From assembly GCF_050717535.1 (NCBI RefSeq), contig NZ_JBOITM010000080.1, positions 17,955 to 81,954 of the forward strand: a DNA stretch of 64,000 nt. The letters are read 5' to 3'. Every line of letters begins with the position of its first letter. The stretch's first letter is position 1. Under the pieces are notes generated by a model. That model saw only the letters and a list, made by a program, of their open reading frames with translations. It was not told the DNA's origin and made no database searches. Positions 1 to 10,016 of this stretch are shown in pieces. Source of the DNA: Clostridium_AD sp050717535 (GTDB lineage Bacteria > Bacillota > Clostridia > Clostridiales > Clostridiaceae). Made by a program: the position numbers and the translations under genes.

Positions 1-62
1 GGGAGTAATGATATTATCAGGTAAAAGTAGATAAAATTTCAACAGATAAATAGTAATACTAT

Positions 63-105
63 AAAAAAGCTGATTAGAAAGTAAAATTTTCTAATCAGCT
101 TTTTT
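63..105 (+). terminator. Intrinsic terminator
   Basis: A GC-poor stem (AAAGCTGATTAGAAA paired with TTTCTAATCAGCTTT) is followed by a T run. It probably ends a gene left of the window: the first bases hold a short open frame that stops at 32-34. It can also serve the minus-strand gene that ends at 137. Confidence 0.75.
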
Positions 106-136
106 ATTAATTATTATGTTTAAAAGATATTATTTA

Positions 137-316
137 TTATCTTCTATGCTCCACAAGATCAATTGATCCTAGTACAATGTGTGCTAGTCCAAATCCAATT
201 ACACCTGCTTCAATCATAGGAAGCATATTTTTCTTTTTCATATTAGACCTAGATAGTGTAGCGCCGGTAGCAGTAACAACTGCGCCTAACATAGTTGGTA
301 TTAATCCTTCACGCAT
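137..316 (-). CDS. Small hydrophobic conserved protein (59 aa)
   Basis: The 59-residue frame begins MREGLIPTMLGAVVTATGA and ends DLVEHRR. A strong AAAGGAGG site lies 7 bases before the ATG. Two glycine- and alanine-rich hydrophobic stretches (residues 5-21 and 34-53) flank a basic linker (RSNMKKK), so it could be a small two-helix membrane protein with both termini on the same side. Similar short proteins occur in clostridia, but I know of no established function. It stands alone after the sigI/rsgI remnants on the same strand. Confidence 0.7.
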   Translation of the reverse strand: MREGLIPTMLGAVVTATGATLSRSNMKKKNMLPMIEAGVIGFGLAHIVLGSIDLVEHRR

Positions 317-417
317 ACTAAAAACCTCCTTTTTAATATTATATTATTATGTTTTACAAATAAGAGATTTTTAATACTGTAAAATATATAGAATATATGC
401 TTTATATTTCTAGTGGA

Positions 418-954
418 TTAATCATTAAAATTTTTCAGAAATTTATTCAGTGAGTTATTTTTTGTTTTTTGACTTTCGTAATTAGAAGAATGATCATTAT
501 TATTATTGTCTTTATTTCCTTCCTTAACTATAGAGGGTTTTTCCTCTATAGAAATATTTTTATTACTCTTAATATGGATACTAATAATTTTTTTGTCATT
601 TATATATTTATCATTTATGAAGTTTTCAGCTTTAGCCTCTTTAACTAAAAGCTCAAGACCATTGTCTATAGATTTATTAGTTAGTACAATATTATTAAGA
701 ATTAGAGAACCATCAGAATCTAGTGCTTTAGAGCCAATAATTTTATTCCATCTACTAGCTTCAATAGAAATGGAAGGATTAATGCTAAGTACTAAGGTTG
801 TAACTGGAGTGTAGTATGCATATGCTACAATACTAGAGATACATATAAACATCAAGGATGCCGCAGTTACCATATATTTGTAAATGAATGCAGGTTTCCT
901 ACATAATTCTCCTGTGTGAATCTCACCTACTTTAGGTAATGCTTTACGGAATTC
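418..954 (-). pseudogene. RsgI-type anti-sigma factor, N-terminally truncated
   Basis: The frame reads from 954: a KVGEIHTGELCRKP stretch like the end of the RsgI cytoplasmic domain, then a membrane helix (VTAASLMFICISSIVAYAYY), then the periplasmic segment with the family motif LSINPSISIEASRWNKI. A hydrophilic Asn/Lys-rich tail ends at residue 151 counted from the ATG at 873. Normal RsgI starts with about 50 cytoplasmic residues that bind SigI; here they are missing. The ATG at 873 has no Shine-Dalgarno site. The preceding sigI frame runs into this gene out of frame, so one deletion seems to have removed the end of sigI and the start of rsgI. A membrane stub might still be made, but it could not bind sigma in the usual way. 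Confidence 0.75.
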
Positions 955-1268
955 TTATTTTTTCGAAAAAAATCTATCAGCGCATTTTTAATAATGATTT
1001 TACTAAAACCATAAAAATTAACTTTAGTTTTATCATATTTATTGCAGGCTATGTTAAAAGCCATAAGGAAAATACTTAGTTCTTCATCATTTTCCCAAAT
1101 CAAATGCCTTTTGCATATTTTACTTGTAATTGAATAAATAAAGCCTTTGTTAGCTTCAATAAAATTGTTGCGATTTTCGGAAGTTAATTCATCTATATTA
1201 AAACTTTGTTCTTCATCTAAACTGGAGATTGTTTTTTTCTTTTTATGAAAAAGAAGTTTTAAGTTCAT
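927..1268 (-). pseudogene. sigI: Sigma factor SigI, region 2 only (truncated)
   Basis: This 113-residue frame matches the N-terminal half of SigI: EANKGFIYSITSKICKR, then the region-2 core NDEELSIFLMAFNIACNKYD and FSKIIIKNALIDFFRK. SigI proteins are about 240-250 residues. The C-terminal DNA-binding half, which recognises the -35 element, is absent. The last residues (about NSVKHYLK) are rsgI sequence read out of frame before a TAG. The start is well supported by AAGGGGTG upstream. It most likely makes no working sigma factor. Confidence 0.8.
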
Positions 1269-1534
1269 TTGTACACCCCTTATATTCTGTATACGTAAAT
1301 ACTACCAATTATAAGAGGGAAAAGAAACACAAATAAATTTTTAAGAGGAATATAAGGAATTAGAGATGATAATATGAAAAACAATAGTAAATCATCAATG
1401 AAAGAAATTAATGTATTAATTTAGAATAAAAGTTTTCTTATAGGGTGAAATTTTGAGTAGTATAGGAATTAATAATGAACTTAGAGGGGAATAATATAAA
1501 CTAAGTTATTAAATAAATTTAAGGAGAGAAAATT

Positions 1535-1639
1535 ATGCCAAAAAAAGGAATGAGTAGACCACAAGTTCAACCTAAAGGTGATAATAATAAAAAAATGAAG
1601 AATAAAGATGTGAAAGAAGTTCCGGAAGTAGGAAAGTAA
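1535..1639 (+). CDS. Small basic protein (34 aa)
   Basis: AAGGAGAG lies 7 bases before ATG, followed by a 34-codon frame starting MPKKGMSRPQVQPKGDNN and ending VPEVGK. It is lysine- and asparagine-rich with no hydrophobic segment. A strong terminator follows directly, so this is a discrete transcription unit. The composition resembles small spore-enriched clostridial proteins such as the 43-residue one at 46114, but that link is only an impression. Confidence 0.6.
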   Translation: MPKKGMSRPQVQPKGDNNKKMKNKDVKEVPEVGK

Positions 1640-1660
1640 AAAAATTGGATTAAAGCAAAT

Positions 1661-1698
1661 TAAACACCATGTTGGGCATAGCTCAACATGGTGTTTAA
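1661..1698 (+). terminator. Terminator hairpin, probably bidirectional
   Basis: TAAACACCATGTTG pairs with CAACATGGTGTTTA around a short loop. It lies between the 34-residue gene and the end of the convergent 137-residue gene. Confidence 0.8.
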
Positions 1699-1737
1699 TT
1701 ACCAATAGTTGGTTAACGTGATTACTAAATTTGCGAT

Positions 1738-2151
1738 TTATTCATATAACCCAAATCCAGTTATAACTAGTGTGTCCCAATCAGTTTCCTCATTTTTAAC
1801 CCAATCATATTCAATGCAAAGTTGTTTTAACCAAGCATTAAGGCCACTACTTTTTTTACTTGCATTTGGCGCTTGTCTTCCAAAACTTTCTTTTATGGTT
1901 TCAAGTAATTCTATTTGATCGTCTTTTGCTAGTTCATTATCTAACATTTCTTCTATAACATCACAGCATTCTTCATAACATTTTTTATCCTCAGCATACA
2001 ATTCATCGGCGAGTAACTGCCTTTTGTTATTTAGTGTATCTCGGACAACATTAATTTCTTCTAAGTTTGATAAGTACTTTTTAGCTATGTTCATAGCGGC
2101 AATATCATTATCTATTCTAATTATTGCTCTTTCTAACTTCGCATTTCTCAT
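1738..2151 (-). CDS. Unrecognised helical protein (137 aa)
   Basis: I do not recognise this family. It is hydrophilic and rich in Glu, Lys and Leu. Residues 1-90 look helical with coiled-coil character (RIDNDIAAMNIAKKYLSNLEE, ending in ETIKESFGRQ), and the tail is Trp-rich (LNAWLKQLCIEYDWVKNEE). There is no signal peptide or membrane segment. A YEECCDVIEE stretch has paired cysteines. The start is preceded by a weak GTGAGAAG site. It is monocistronic, with a long hairpin about 40 bases upstream of the start. Confidence 0.6.
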   Translation of the reverse strand: MRNAKLERAIIRIDNDIAAMNIAKKYLSNLEEINVVRDTLNNKRQLLADELYAEDKKCYEECCDVIEEMLDNELAKDDQIELLETIKESFGRQAPNASKKSSGLNAWLKQLCIEYDWVKNEETDWDTLVITGFGLYE

Positions 2152-2668
2152 TTTAATCTTCTCACTTTACATTTTTTATTTAGTCATTGATTAAGGCATC
2201 TTGAAAAAGATAACTAGTATGAAGGCTTGTTATTTTTTTCAAGATGCCTAATGACAATAAATTAATTATATCATAAATTCACTATGATACAAAACCCTGT
2301 TTATATTCTTTTAAATTAAACTAATTTACTTAATAATTTAACAATTAGCTATTCGCGCAGCTAATACTTTATTTATCTTTTTAAAGAAAATAATCGCTTC
2401 TTACTTATTGTGGTGTTTAGCTGAATAATTTTTCAAAAAGTCAATAATACTATTAAAGTCATTACAATTAACTTATTTATTAGAAAAAGGTTAAGAAAAA
2501 AAAAAATACCTTTAAAAATTTTAAAAAGTATGTTAAATTTAGAAAAATAGATAAGTAAATGCAATTTTTAGGATTAGACAAGTTATTTTAGGAATAATTC
2601 ATACATGTATAATTTGTTAGTAATAAATAAAGTTTATTCTCGATAATATGATGAGATGAGGGGTATAT
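2152..2668. other. Gene-free stretch with one long hairpin
   Basis: The region separates a minus-strand gene from proB. Its clear structure is the hairpin at 2194-2249. The rest is very AT-rich and presumably holds the proBA promoter; a TATAAT-like box lies near 2608. A minus-strand frame around 2340-2480 reads like protein for about 40 codons but has an internal stop, so I do not call it. Confidence 0.5.
2194..2249. repeat. Long hairpin with 21-bp arms
   Basis: The left arm AGGCATCTTGAAAAAGATAA matches the inverted right arm with about one mismatch, around a 14-base loop. No long T run follows on either strand, so it is not a standard terminator. It lies in the 5' leader of the 137-residue gene and could be a small palindromic repeat. 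Confidence 0.6.
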
Positions 2669-3472
2669 ATGAATAATAGAAAAGAATATTTAAAGGATGT
2701 AACAAAAATTGTAGTGAAGGTAGGAACTTCTACATTAACTCATTCTACAGGATTATTAAATTTGAAACGTATTGAAAATCTAGCATGTCAATTAGCGGAT
2801 ATTCATAATGGTGGAATTCAAGTTGTACTAGTCACCTCTGGGTCTATAGGGGCTGGTATGGGAAGATTAGGGCTTAAAGTAAGACCAAAAACAATGAGGG
2901 AGAAACAAGCCGCAGCAGCTGTGGGTCAAGGAATCTTGATTCACATGTACGAAAAATTTTTTTCCGAGTATGGTAAAACTATAGCACAAATTCTTTTGAC
3001 AAAAGAGGATATTGTAGATAAAAAAAGATCTTTAAATGTTCATAATACATTTAATACACTTCTTACACAAGGGGTTATTCCAGTGGTAAATGAAAATGAT
3101 GCTGTAGCTATTGATGAGATAAAGGTTGGTGATAATGATACATTAGCTGCTATGGTTACAAGTCTAATTGATGCAGATTTACTTATAATACTTTCAGATA
3201 TCGATGGTTTATACGATTCCAATCCAAGAACAAATCCTAATGCAAAAATTATTTATAATGTAAAAAAAATAACTGATGAAATTAAGTCTGCTGCGAAAGG
3301 TGCAGGGTCAAAACTTGGAACTGGTGGTATGGCAACTAAAATTAAGGCAGCAGAAATTGTGGTAGCTACAAATGCCTCTATGATTATTGCAGAAGGTGCT
3401 GAGCCGAATATTATTTATGATATTTTGGACGGCAGGGAAATAGGTACATTATTTGAGCGAAATACAAAGTAA
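2669..3472 (+). CDS. proB: Glutamate 5-kinase ProB
   Basis: ProB phosphorylates glutamate to gamma-glutamyl phosphate, the first step of proline synthesis. The amino-acid kinase fold is clear: KVGTST at residues 17-22 (phosphate loop), VTSGSIGAG, VNENDAVA, GDNDTLAA (substrate site) and GTGGMATKIKAA near the C terminus. At 267 residues it lacks the C-terminal PUA domain of the long form, as in many Firmicutes. The ATG follows a GAGGGG site. proA starts 22 bases downstream, so the two form an operon in pathway order. Feedback inhibition by proline is expected from the family. Confidence 0.95.
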   Translation: MNNRKEYLKDVTKIVVKVGTSTLTHSTGLLNLKRIENLACQLADIHNGGIQVVLVTSGSIGAGMGRLGLKVRPKTMREKQAAAAVGQGILIHMYEKFFSEYGKTIAQILLTKEDIVDKKRSLNVHNTFNTLLTQGVIPVVNENDAVAIDEIKVGDNDTLAAMVTSLIDADLLIILSDIDGLYDSNPRTNPNAKIIYNVKKITDEIKSAAKGAGSKLGTGGMATKIKAAEIVVATNASMIIAEGAEPNIIYDILDGREIGTLFERNTK

Positions 3473-3494
3473 TGAATGATGAGGAGGAGAAAAA

Positions 3495-4751
<1,257 letters not shown>

Positions 4752-4767
4752 GAAGATATTTGGATTT

Positions 4768-4816
4768 AAAGCACTATACATATTATTGAATTTTAATAGT
4801 ATCTATAGTGCTTTTT
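4768..4816 (+). terminator. Terminator of proBA
   Basis: AAAGCACTATA pairs with TATAGTGCTTTTT across a loop of about 25 bases, 17 bases after proA. Confidence 0.85.
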
Positions 4817-4991
4817 AATAATTATAAATCATGTGGAAAAGCAATTCTTTTTTCATTTTTTGTATTTATATAGTCTAATAATATGTGTTAAAATAAAGAT
4901 GAAGATATATATTTTTTATGTTTATACTATATTAAGATATTATTAATGTTTAATCATAAAAATATGCGACTATAAATGGAGGTTTAGAATT

Positions 4992-5687
4992 TTGATTGAT
5001 AATGTTTTTAATATAATACAAAGAAATTTACATTCACAACATAAGATTCATGAATCTTTCCGATTTGCAATACTCCTTGCAATTGTGGGTGGATTTTTGG
5101 ATTCTTATACATACATAGGAAGGGGCGGTGTATTTGCTAATGCCCAAACTGGAAATATTGTGCTCGTAGCTATATATGCTTCGAAAGGAGAATGGATGCA
5201 TTCAGTGGCCCATATTCCACCTATATTCGCTTTTATAATTGGAATAATTACTACCCAATTAATACAAGATAATTCATCACGTTTATTTATACTAAGTTGG
5301 CAACGGGCAGTTTTAATTTTTGAAATTATAGTCTTTTTTATCATAGGATTTATACCTAACACCATACCGAATATTATTGTGACTGTTACAGTTTCGTTTA
5401 TGGCTTCGGTTCAAGTAGCCTCGTTTCCTAAACTAGTTGATTCCGCATATAGTTCAACTATGTCCACAGGAAATTTGAGATCAGCTTCGAAGGCCGCATA
5501 TATTGCTTTTGTTAAGAGGGATCGTGAATCAGCTATTCGAAGTATTCGTCTTTTTATTGTAGTTCTCTCATTTTTCTTTGGGGCCTTTTTAGGTGGAATT
5601 TTAACATTTGATTTTGGTGTCAAAGCAATATGGGGTGCTGTAATTGTACTGATTTTTGCTCTTATATTATTTAATATTTACGAATGA
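4992..5687 (+). CDS. DUF1275 (YoaK-type) membrane protein
   Basis: This 231-residue protein has about six membrane helices and the DUF1275 signature: GGFLDSYTYIGRGGVFANAQTGNIVLVA near residues 34-61, then FPKLVDSAYSSTMSTGNLRSA near 145-165. The family's function is unknown; transport has been suggested. The start is TTG, placed about 8 bases after GGAGG. No partner gene is evident; a DMT transporter follows 99 bases later, so co-transcription is possible but not shown. Confidence 0.85.
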   Translation: MIDNVFNIIQRNLHSQHKIHESFRFAILLAIVGGFLDSYTYIGRGGVFANAQTGNIVLVAIYASKGEWMHSVAHIPPIFAFIIGIITTQLIQDNSSRLFILSWQRAVLIFEIIVFFIIGFIPNTIPNIIVTVTVSFMASVQVASFPKLVDSAYSSTMSTGNLRSASKAAYIAFVKRDRESAIRSIRLFIVVLSFFFGAFLGGILTFDFGVKAIWGAVIVLIFALILFNIYE

Positions 5688-5786
5688 AAATAAAACAAAT
5701 GCATTCTCAGTATCGAAGAAATATGGTGAATTTTAATATAAAATATGATACACTTAAATTAGTAATAAAGGATTGGGAGGATATAC

Positions 5787-6683
5787 ATGTTTGATTTGAA
5801 TATAGGACAAGTAGCAGCATTTGTTACAGCTATTTGTTGGACAATAACTCCTATTGCTTTTGAAGCAGCTGGAAAAAGAGTAGGTTCACTTTCTGTAAAT
5901 TTTATAAGACTTATTATAGCATTTTTGCTAATAGGTATATTTACTTTATTTACTAGAGGAATGTTTTTGCCACTTGATGCTTCGGGGACTACGTGGATAT
6001 GGCTAAGTATTTCCGGAATTATAGGATTTGTTTTAGGAGACCTATTTTTATTTGAAGCCTTTGTGCTTATAGGTTCACGCATATCCTTATTAATTATGGC
6101 AGTAGTGCCACCAATAACAGCATTAATTGGATTTCTTATTTTAGGCGAAAGGCTTACAGTTTTAGATCTTTTAGGAATGTTTATAACTATGAGTGGTATT
6201 TTTCTTGTTATATTAGTGAAAGGCTCTAAGGGGAAAAAAGTAAAATTGTCTCATCCTATTAAGGGCATTTCATATGCATTCGTTGGTGCTATAGGGCAGG
6301 CTGCAGGTATGGTCTTCAGTAAACTAGGTATGGGTAGTTACGATGCTTTTGCTGCTACTCAAATTCGAATTATTTCTGCTACAGTTGTATTTGCAATAAT
6401 AATTACCTTGAAAAAAAATTGGGGTAAATTAGCTTTAGCATTAAAAGATTTTAAGGCTATAAAATATATTATCATAGGGTCATTTTTTGGTCCCTTTATA
6501 GGGGTATCTCTATCCTTATTGGCTATTCAATATATATCTACAGGTGTAGCATCAACAATTGCCTCAACTTCACGTATATTAATTATACCTATTGCTATGA
6601 TTGTATTTAAAGAAAAGGTATCAGCAAAAGAGGTATTGGGAGCAGCTATAACTATTGTTGGAGTTGCATTATTTTTTATCTGA
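5787..6683 (+). CDS. EamA/DMT-family transporter
   Basis: It has 298 residues, about ten membrane helices and two EamA repeats (roughly residues 5-140 and 155-297). The repeats show the usual glycine-rich helices and end-of-repeat motifs such as FLILGERLTVLDLLGMFI and IVFKEKVSAKEVLGAAI. DMT proteins export or import small metabolites such as amino acids. The substrate cannot be read from sequence. The ATG follows GGGAGGA. It lies after the DUF1275 gene on the same strand. Confidence 0.85.
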   Translation: MFDLNIGQVAAFVTAICWTITPIAFEAAGKRVGSLSVNFIRLIIAFLLIGIFTLFTRGMFLPLDASGTTWIWLSISGIIGFVLGDLFLFEAFVLIGSRISLLIMAVVPPITALIGFLILGERLTVLDLLGMFITMSGIFLVILVKGSKGKKVKLSHPIKGISYAFVGAIGQAAGMVFSKLGMGSYDAFAATQIRIISATVVFAIIITLKKNWGKLALALKDFKAIKYIIIGSFFGPFIGVSLSLLAIQYISTGVASTIASTSRILIIPIAMIVFKEKVSAKEVLGAAITIVGVALFFI

Positions 6684-6845
6684 AGATAATTTTAATAATT
6701 TAACAATAAATAACATAATATAAGGAATATTGATGATAAAATTAAATTATACTTTATTAACAATAAAAATTTTGGCTAAAGAATGAATAACTCATAATCA
6801 GATGCACATAAAAATTTCAGAATGTTTTGGGGAGGGGCTGGTATT

Positions 6846-7589
6846 ATGACAATTAATTACGCACACAGAGGTGCAAGTGCATATTACCCGGAAAATACAC
6901 TGATTTCATTTGAAAAGGCTATAGAAATGGGAGCTACAGGCATTGAAACAGATGTACAGCTAACGAAGGATGGTATATTAGTACTTATTCATGACGAGAT
7001 GGTTAATAGGACAACTGATGGAGAGGGACTAGTAAAGGACTATACCTATAAGGAGCTAAATAAATTAGATGCTGGAAGCTGGATGGGTGAGAAATTTGCA
7101 GGAGCTAAAATACCTACTGTTGAGGAACTCATTTACTTAACTTTAGATAGTGATATTGTTATTAATTTCGAAATTAAAAATGGAATAGTAATATATGAAG
7201 ACATTGAGCAAAAGTTAATTGATTTAATTTATAAGCATAAGATAAATCACAAAGTTATTTTATCAAGTTTTAATCATTACTCTATAGCTAAGTGCAATAA
7301 AATATCTAAAGCTATTAATACCGGAGTATTGTATATGGAAGGAATTTATAAACCATATAATTATGCAAGCACTGTTGGGGCGAAAGCTATCCATCCATAT
7401 GTTCTTGCAATAAATGAGGAAGTAATTAAAGAAACTAAAAAGCACAAAACTCAGATTAATGTGTTCACTGTGGATGATGAAGAGAAAATGAAATTTTTAT
7501 TAGATATGAAGGTTGATGGTATTATAACTAATTGTCCAGATAAACTCCATAAATTAATGTTAGATAATAATAGAAAAGCAGAATTATAA
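6846..7589 (+). CDS. Glycerophosphodiester phosphodiesterase
   Basis: It hydrolyses glycerophosphodiesters to glycerol-3-phosphate and an alcohol. The 247-residue GDPD TIM barrel starts at once with AHRGASAYYPENT (catalytic His and Arg), then GIETDVQLTKDG (metal ligands Glu and Asp), LIHDE (second catalytic His) and FEIKNG. The C terminus VDGIITNCPDKL is typical. I chose the second in-frame ATG because GGGGAGGGG lies just before it; an upstream ATG would add eight residues overlapping that site. There is no signal peptide, so it is cytoplasmic. Confidence 0.9.
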   Translation: MTINYAHRGASAYYPENTLISFEKAIEMGATGIETDVQLTKDGILVLIHDEMVNRTTDGEGLVKDYTYKELNKLDAGSWMGEKFAGAKIPTVEELIYLTLDSDIVINFEIKNGIVIYEDIEQKLIDLIYKHKINHKVILSSFNHYSIAKCNKISKAINTGVLYMEGIYKPYNYASTVGAKAIHPYVLAINEEVIKETKKHKTQINVFTVDDEEKMKFLLDMKVDGIITNCPDKLHKLMLDNNRKAEL

Positions 7590-7633
7590 AAAAGCATTTT
7601 TGTTATGGATAGGATCTTCTAATTGGTATTATT

Positions 7634-7675
7634 AAAGAATGTAGGGTACATAATTGTACGATATGTTCTTTTTTT
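7634..7675 (+). terminator. Terminator after the GDPD gene
   Basis: AAGAATGTAGGGTACA pairs imperfectly, with G-U pairs, to TGTACGATATGTTCTT. A run of seven T follows. Confidence 0.65.
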
Positions 7676-7816
7676 ATTTATTAAAAACTTATAAAAATTA
7701 CAGAAGTATTTACAATCTTTAATATGAATTGTTATTAATATGTCACCGTTTATGTGGGAAAAAATGATACTATATAAGTAAAATCATTATAATCCACAGA
7801 GAGGATAGGGGAAATC

Positions 7817-8578
7817 ATGAAAAACAGGGGTAAGTTATACATAGCTTTAGGCTTATTATGTGAAGTCTATTTTATAGGAACAATAATATTTGGAGGGAGA
7901 GTAACTTTTGCAGAGTTTTATTTGGCTCTGGGGGTATTATTGATAACACTTGGATTAATTAGAACTAAAAGTAAAAAAGAATATATTTTACTGAAACCCG
8001 GCAAAATTCGAAGTGCAATAAAAATATGCTTTTTTATAGGACTAGCGTCCTTTGTAGTTATTGAAGGATGCATAATTGGATCGGCTGTATCAAAGCATAA
8101 AGAGAAAAGTGATTATTTAATGATTTTAGGTGCAGGTCTTAGAGGCGAAGTTCCTTCAACGGCACTTTATCAACGGCTTTATGCTAGTTTAGAATATATT
8201 GAAATCAATCCTAGTGTTAAAATAGTAGTTTCAGGAGGAAAAGGTTCTGGTGAGAGTATTACTGAAGCAGAGGCTATGAAAAGATTTTTAGTTAACCATG
8301 GAGTAGCAGGTGCTCAGATAATAAAAGAAGAAAAATCAACAGACACTTTAGAAAATATGAAATTTACAGCAGAGGTTTTGAAAAAACTAGACAAAAGTAA
8401 AAATATAGAAATAACAATTGTAACAAATAATTTTCATATGTTTAGAGCAAAATTTTTAGCACAAAGGCAGGGCTTAAAGGTATATGGTTATCCGGCACCA
8501 CTTCATCCTATGCTAATTCCTACTTGTTTTGTCAGGGAGTATTTAGCGGTAATAAATTCCTATATATTCGATAGGTAA
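7817..8578 (+). CDS. YdcF/DUF218 family membrane-anchored protein
   Basis: The 253-residue protein has two to three N-terminal hydrophobic segments (about residues 7-45 and 68-90). A DUF218 domain follows with the family signature: DYLMILGAGLRGEVPSTALYQRL, VVSGGKGSGESITEAEAM, EKSTDTLENMKF and IVTNNFHMFRAK. Relatives include E. coli YdcF and SanA-type proteins linked to envelope functions; the reaction is not settled. The start is supported by GAGAGGATAGGGG upstream. It is monocistronic and is followed directly by a repeat element. Confidence 0.85.
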   Translation: MKNRGKLYIALGLLCEVYFIGTIIFGGRVTFAEFYLALGVLLITLGLIRTKSKKEYILLKPGKIRSAIKICFFIGLASFVVIEGCIIGSAVSKHKEKSDYLMILGAGLRGEVPSTALYQRLYASLEYIEINPSVKIVVSGGKGSGESITEAEAMKRFLVNHGVAGAQIIKEEKSTDTLENMKFTAEVLKKLDKSKNIEITIVTNNFHMFRAKFLAQRQGLKVYGYPAPLHPMLIPTCFVREYLAVINSYIFDR

Positions 8579-8615
8579 TTGTGGACTGAAATTTTTCTTA
8601 TATTATACTATAAAG

Positions 8616-8802
8616 AAAAGTATATATCACTAGGAATGCATTCATTTCGTCAAGTAATTCTAAAATTTATTTTATTTACAGTTGCTAAAAACCGCAAACT
8701 CGTTATCGCTCAAACATGCGATTTTCTTTACGCACCTGAAAATAAAATAAATTGTGAATTACTAAGGCTTATTCAAATGCATTTTACGTGATATATACTT
8801 TT
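8616..8802. repeat. MITE-like imperfect inverted-repeat element
   Basis: The outer ends AAAAGTATATATCAC (8616-8630) and their exact inverse (8788-8802) enclose longer imperfect arms that share AATGCATT, AGTAATTC and AATTTATTTTATTT. The centre (about 8680-8738) carries a GC-richer motif with CGCTCAAACATGCG. About 187 bases fold into one long stem without a credible gene. This is the form of a miniature inverted-repeat element or a bacterial interspersed palindrome. I see no clear target-site duplication. The remainder up to 9074 is AT-rich; a weak second inverted repeat may lie near 8985-9055. Confidence 0.65.
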
Positions 8803-9074
8803 GTTAGCATAATATAAGAAAAATAGTAGTTTCTGAATTGTTATTTAAGTAATTGCATAGGGTGTTATAAACTGGCTTAGCGATTTCATATGCTATCATT
8901 ACTTGAATTTTAATTGATAACAATATACAGTTCAATGAATAATTATTCACAAATGATTGTTCAAAAAATAATCTTATGTCAATTAATTAGAATTTACACT
9001 GCGTTAAACGGCTTAAACACGAGAAGTGCGGCATAAATTAATTAAAATATATTTTTAGATATTACATTATACTA

Positions 9075-9103
9075 TTGACTTATGTATTAAAATGCAATAC
9101 AAT
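9075..9103 (+). promoter_or_regulatory. Sigma-A promoter
   Basis: TTGACT, 17 bases, then TACAAT, about 45 bases before the ATG at 9149. The fit to the sigma-A consensus is good. Confidence 0.65.
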
Positions 9104-9148
9104 GTATAAAAGAAACAATCTGGTTTAATAATTTAGGGGGTAATATAA

Positions 9149-9529
9149 ATGCCAAATACACAATTATTTCAATCAAAGCAGGAATTAGTGGGTTTTATTT
9201 CGGAATATCTTATAAAACATGATGATACTATAGCAATCATAAAAAAAGATTTAAGAAAAGATGTTATTAACTCTTTACTTATAAATGAAAATTTTAATAT
9301 CTTTAAAGATCTTTCTGATGAGGAAGAAAATGTTTTGTTCTTAATTAAGACTGGCGATAAGCAAGGAAAGAATTTAAGCATTAAGATTTGTGATGCGCAT
9401 AATAAAAACACTAAAGCTTTTAAAATGGTGGATATTGATAATATACTACTTGTAGATAATTTAATCACAAGTGATGAAGCTAAAAGTATTACTTACTATA
9501 AAGAAATTACTAAAATGACATTACAATAA
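9149..9529 (+). CDS. Unrecognised small protein (126 aa)
   Basis: I do not recognise this family. It is cytoplasmic and Lys/Asp-rich with an alternating helix/strand pattern: KQELVGFISEYLIKHDDTIAI at the start, VLFLIKTGDKQGKNLSIKI in the middle, DNILLVDNLITSDEAK near the end. There is no signal peptide or membrane segment. It has its own consensus promoter and a GGGGG ribosome site, so it is probably expressed. It lies between a repeat element and a gene remnant, i.e. in accessory DNA. Confidence 0.65.
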   Translation: MPNTQLFQSKQELVGFISEYLIKHDDTIAIIKKDLRKDVINSLLINENFNIFKDLSDEEENVLFLIKTGDKQGKNLSIKICDAHNKNTKAFKMVDIDNILLVDNLITSDEAKSITYYKEITKMTLQ

Positions 9530-9553
9530 ATCTTGTCTAACTTGCATTTAACT

Positions 9554-9935
9554 AATCTGAAATCAATTCATACAAGAGATCAAGAACCTTGGGCTTTTGA
9601 TGAAATAACTGAGAAAATATATAAAATAACGATATAGGTTACTCCCATATCTTTATGACATGATGTGGACTTCAGAGAACAAGGGACTTCCAGTAATAAG
9701 GCCCTTAATGCTACATTATCAGCAGGATCAAAAAACTTATGAAATTAATGAAGAATTTATGTTTGGTGAAAACATTCTTGTGGCTCCAGTTTTAGAGCAA
9801 GGCTAAAAGGCAAGAACTGTATATTTACCACAAGGAACTTGGATAGATTATTGGACAAAAGAAGTTATAGAAGGAGAAAGATATATTATTCATTTTGAAA
9901 TTGTTGAAGATAACAAAAAAAAACTACCTTTGTAG
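9554..9935 (+). pseudogene. Remnant of a GH31 alpha-glucosidase C-terminal part
   Basis: Two stretches read as GH31 sequence. First, SIHTRDQEPWAFDEITEKIY ends at a TAG near 9636. Then, in another frame, PYLYDMMWTSENKGLPVIRP, GENILVAPVLEQG, a TAA near 9804, and finally TVYLPQGTWIDYWTKE. In intact enzymes these are the end of the catalytic barrel and the start of the proximal beta domain. One frameshift and one in-frame stop, plus loss of about 80% of the gene, mean it is dead. No start or promoter remains. Confidence 0.85.
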
Positions 9936-9990
9936 TTTCGGTTGGAAATTCAAAAATAGACATAAGATAATAAGAACCAAGGCAACGATA

Positions 9991-10016
9991 AAAACCCCAA
10001 TTTACCTTGGGGTTTT
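9991..10016 (+). terminator. Terminator hairpin
   Basis: AAAACCCCAA pairs perfectly with TTGGGGTTTT around a six-base loop. It is probably the surviving terminator of the lost alpha-glucosidase transcript. Confidence 0.8.

Noticed and set aside
177..374. 65-codon plus-strand frame
   Set aside because: It is antisense to the 59-residue minus-strand gene, which has a strong ribosome site.
1481..1705. 74-codon minus-strand frame
   Set aside because: It is antisense to the 34-residue gene and its terminator.
2340..2480. Minus-strand protein-like frame of about 45 codons
   Set aside because: It has an internal stop and no recognisable relative; it could be a remnant but the evidence is too thin.
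8579..8791. 70-codon frame after the YdcF-type gene
   Set aside because: It runs through the inverted-repeat element and has no ribosome site.
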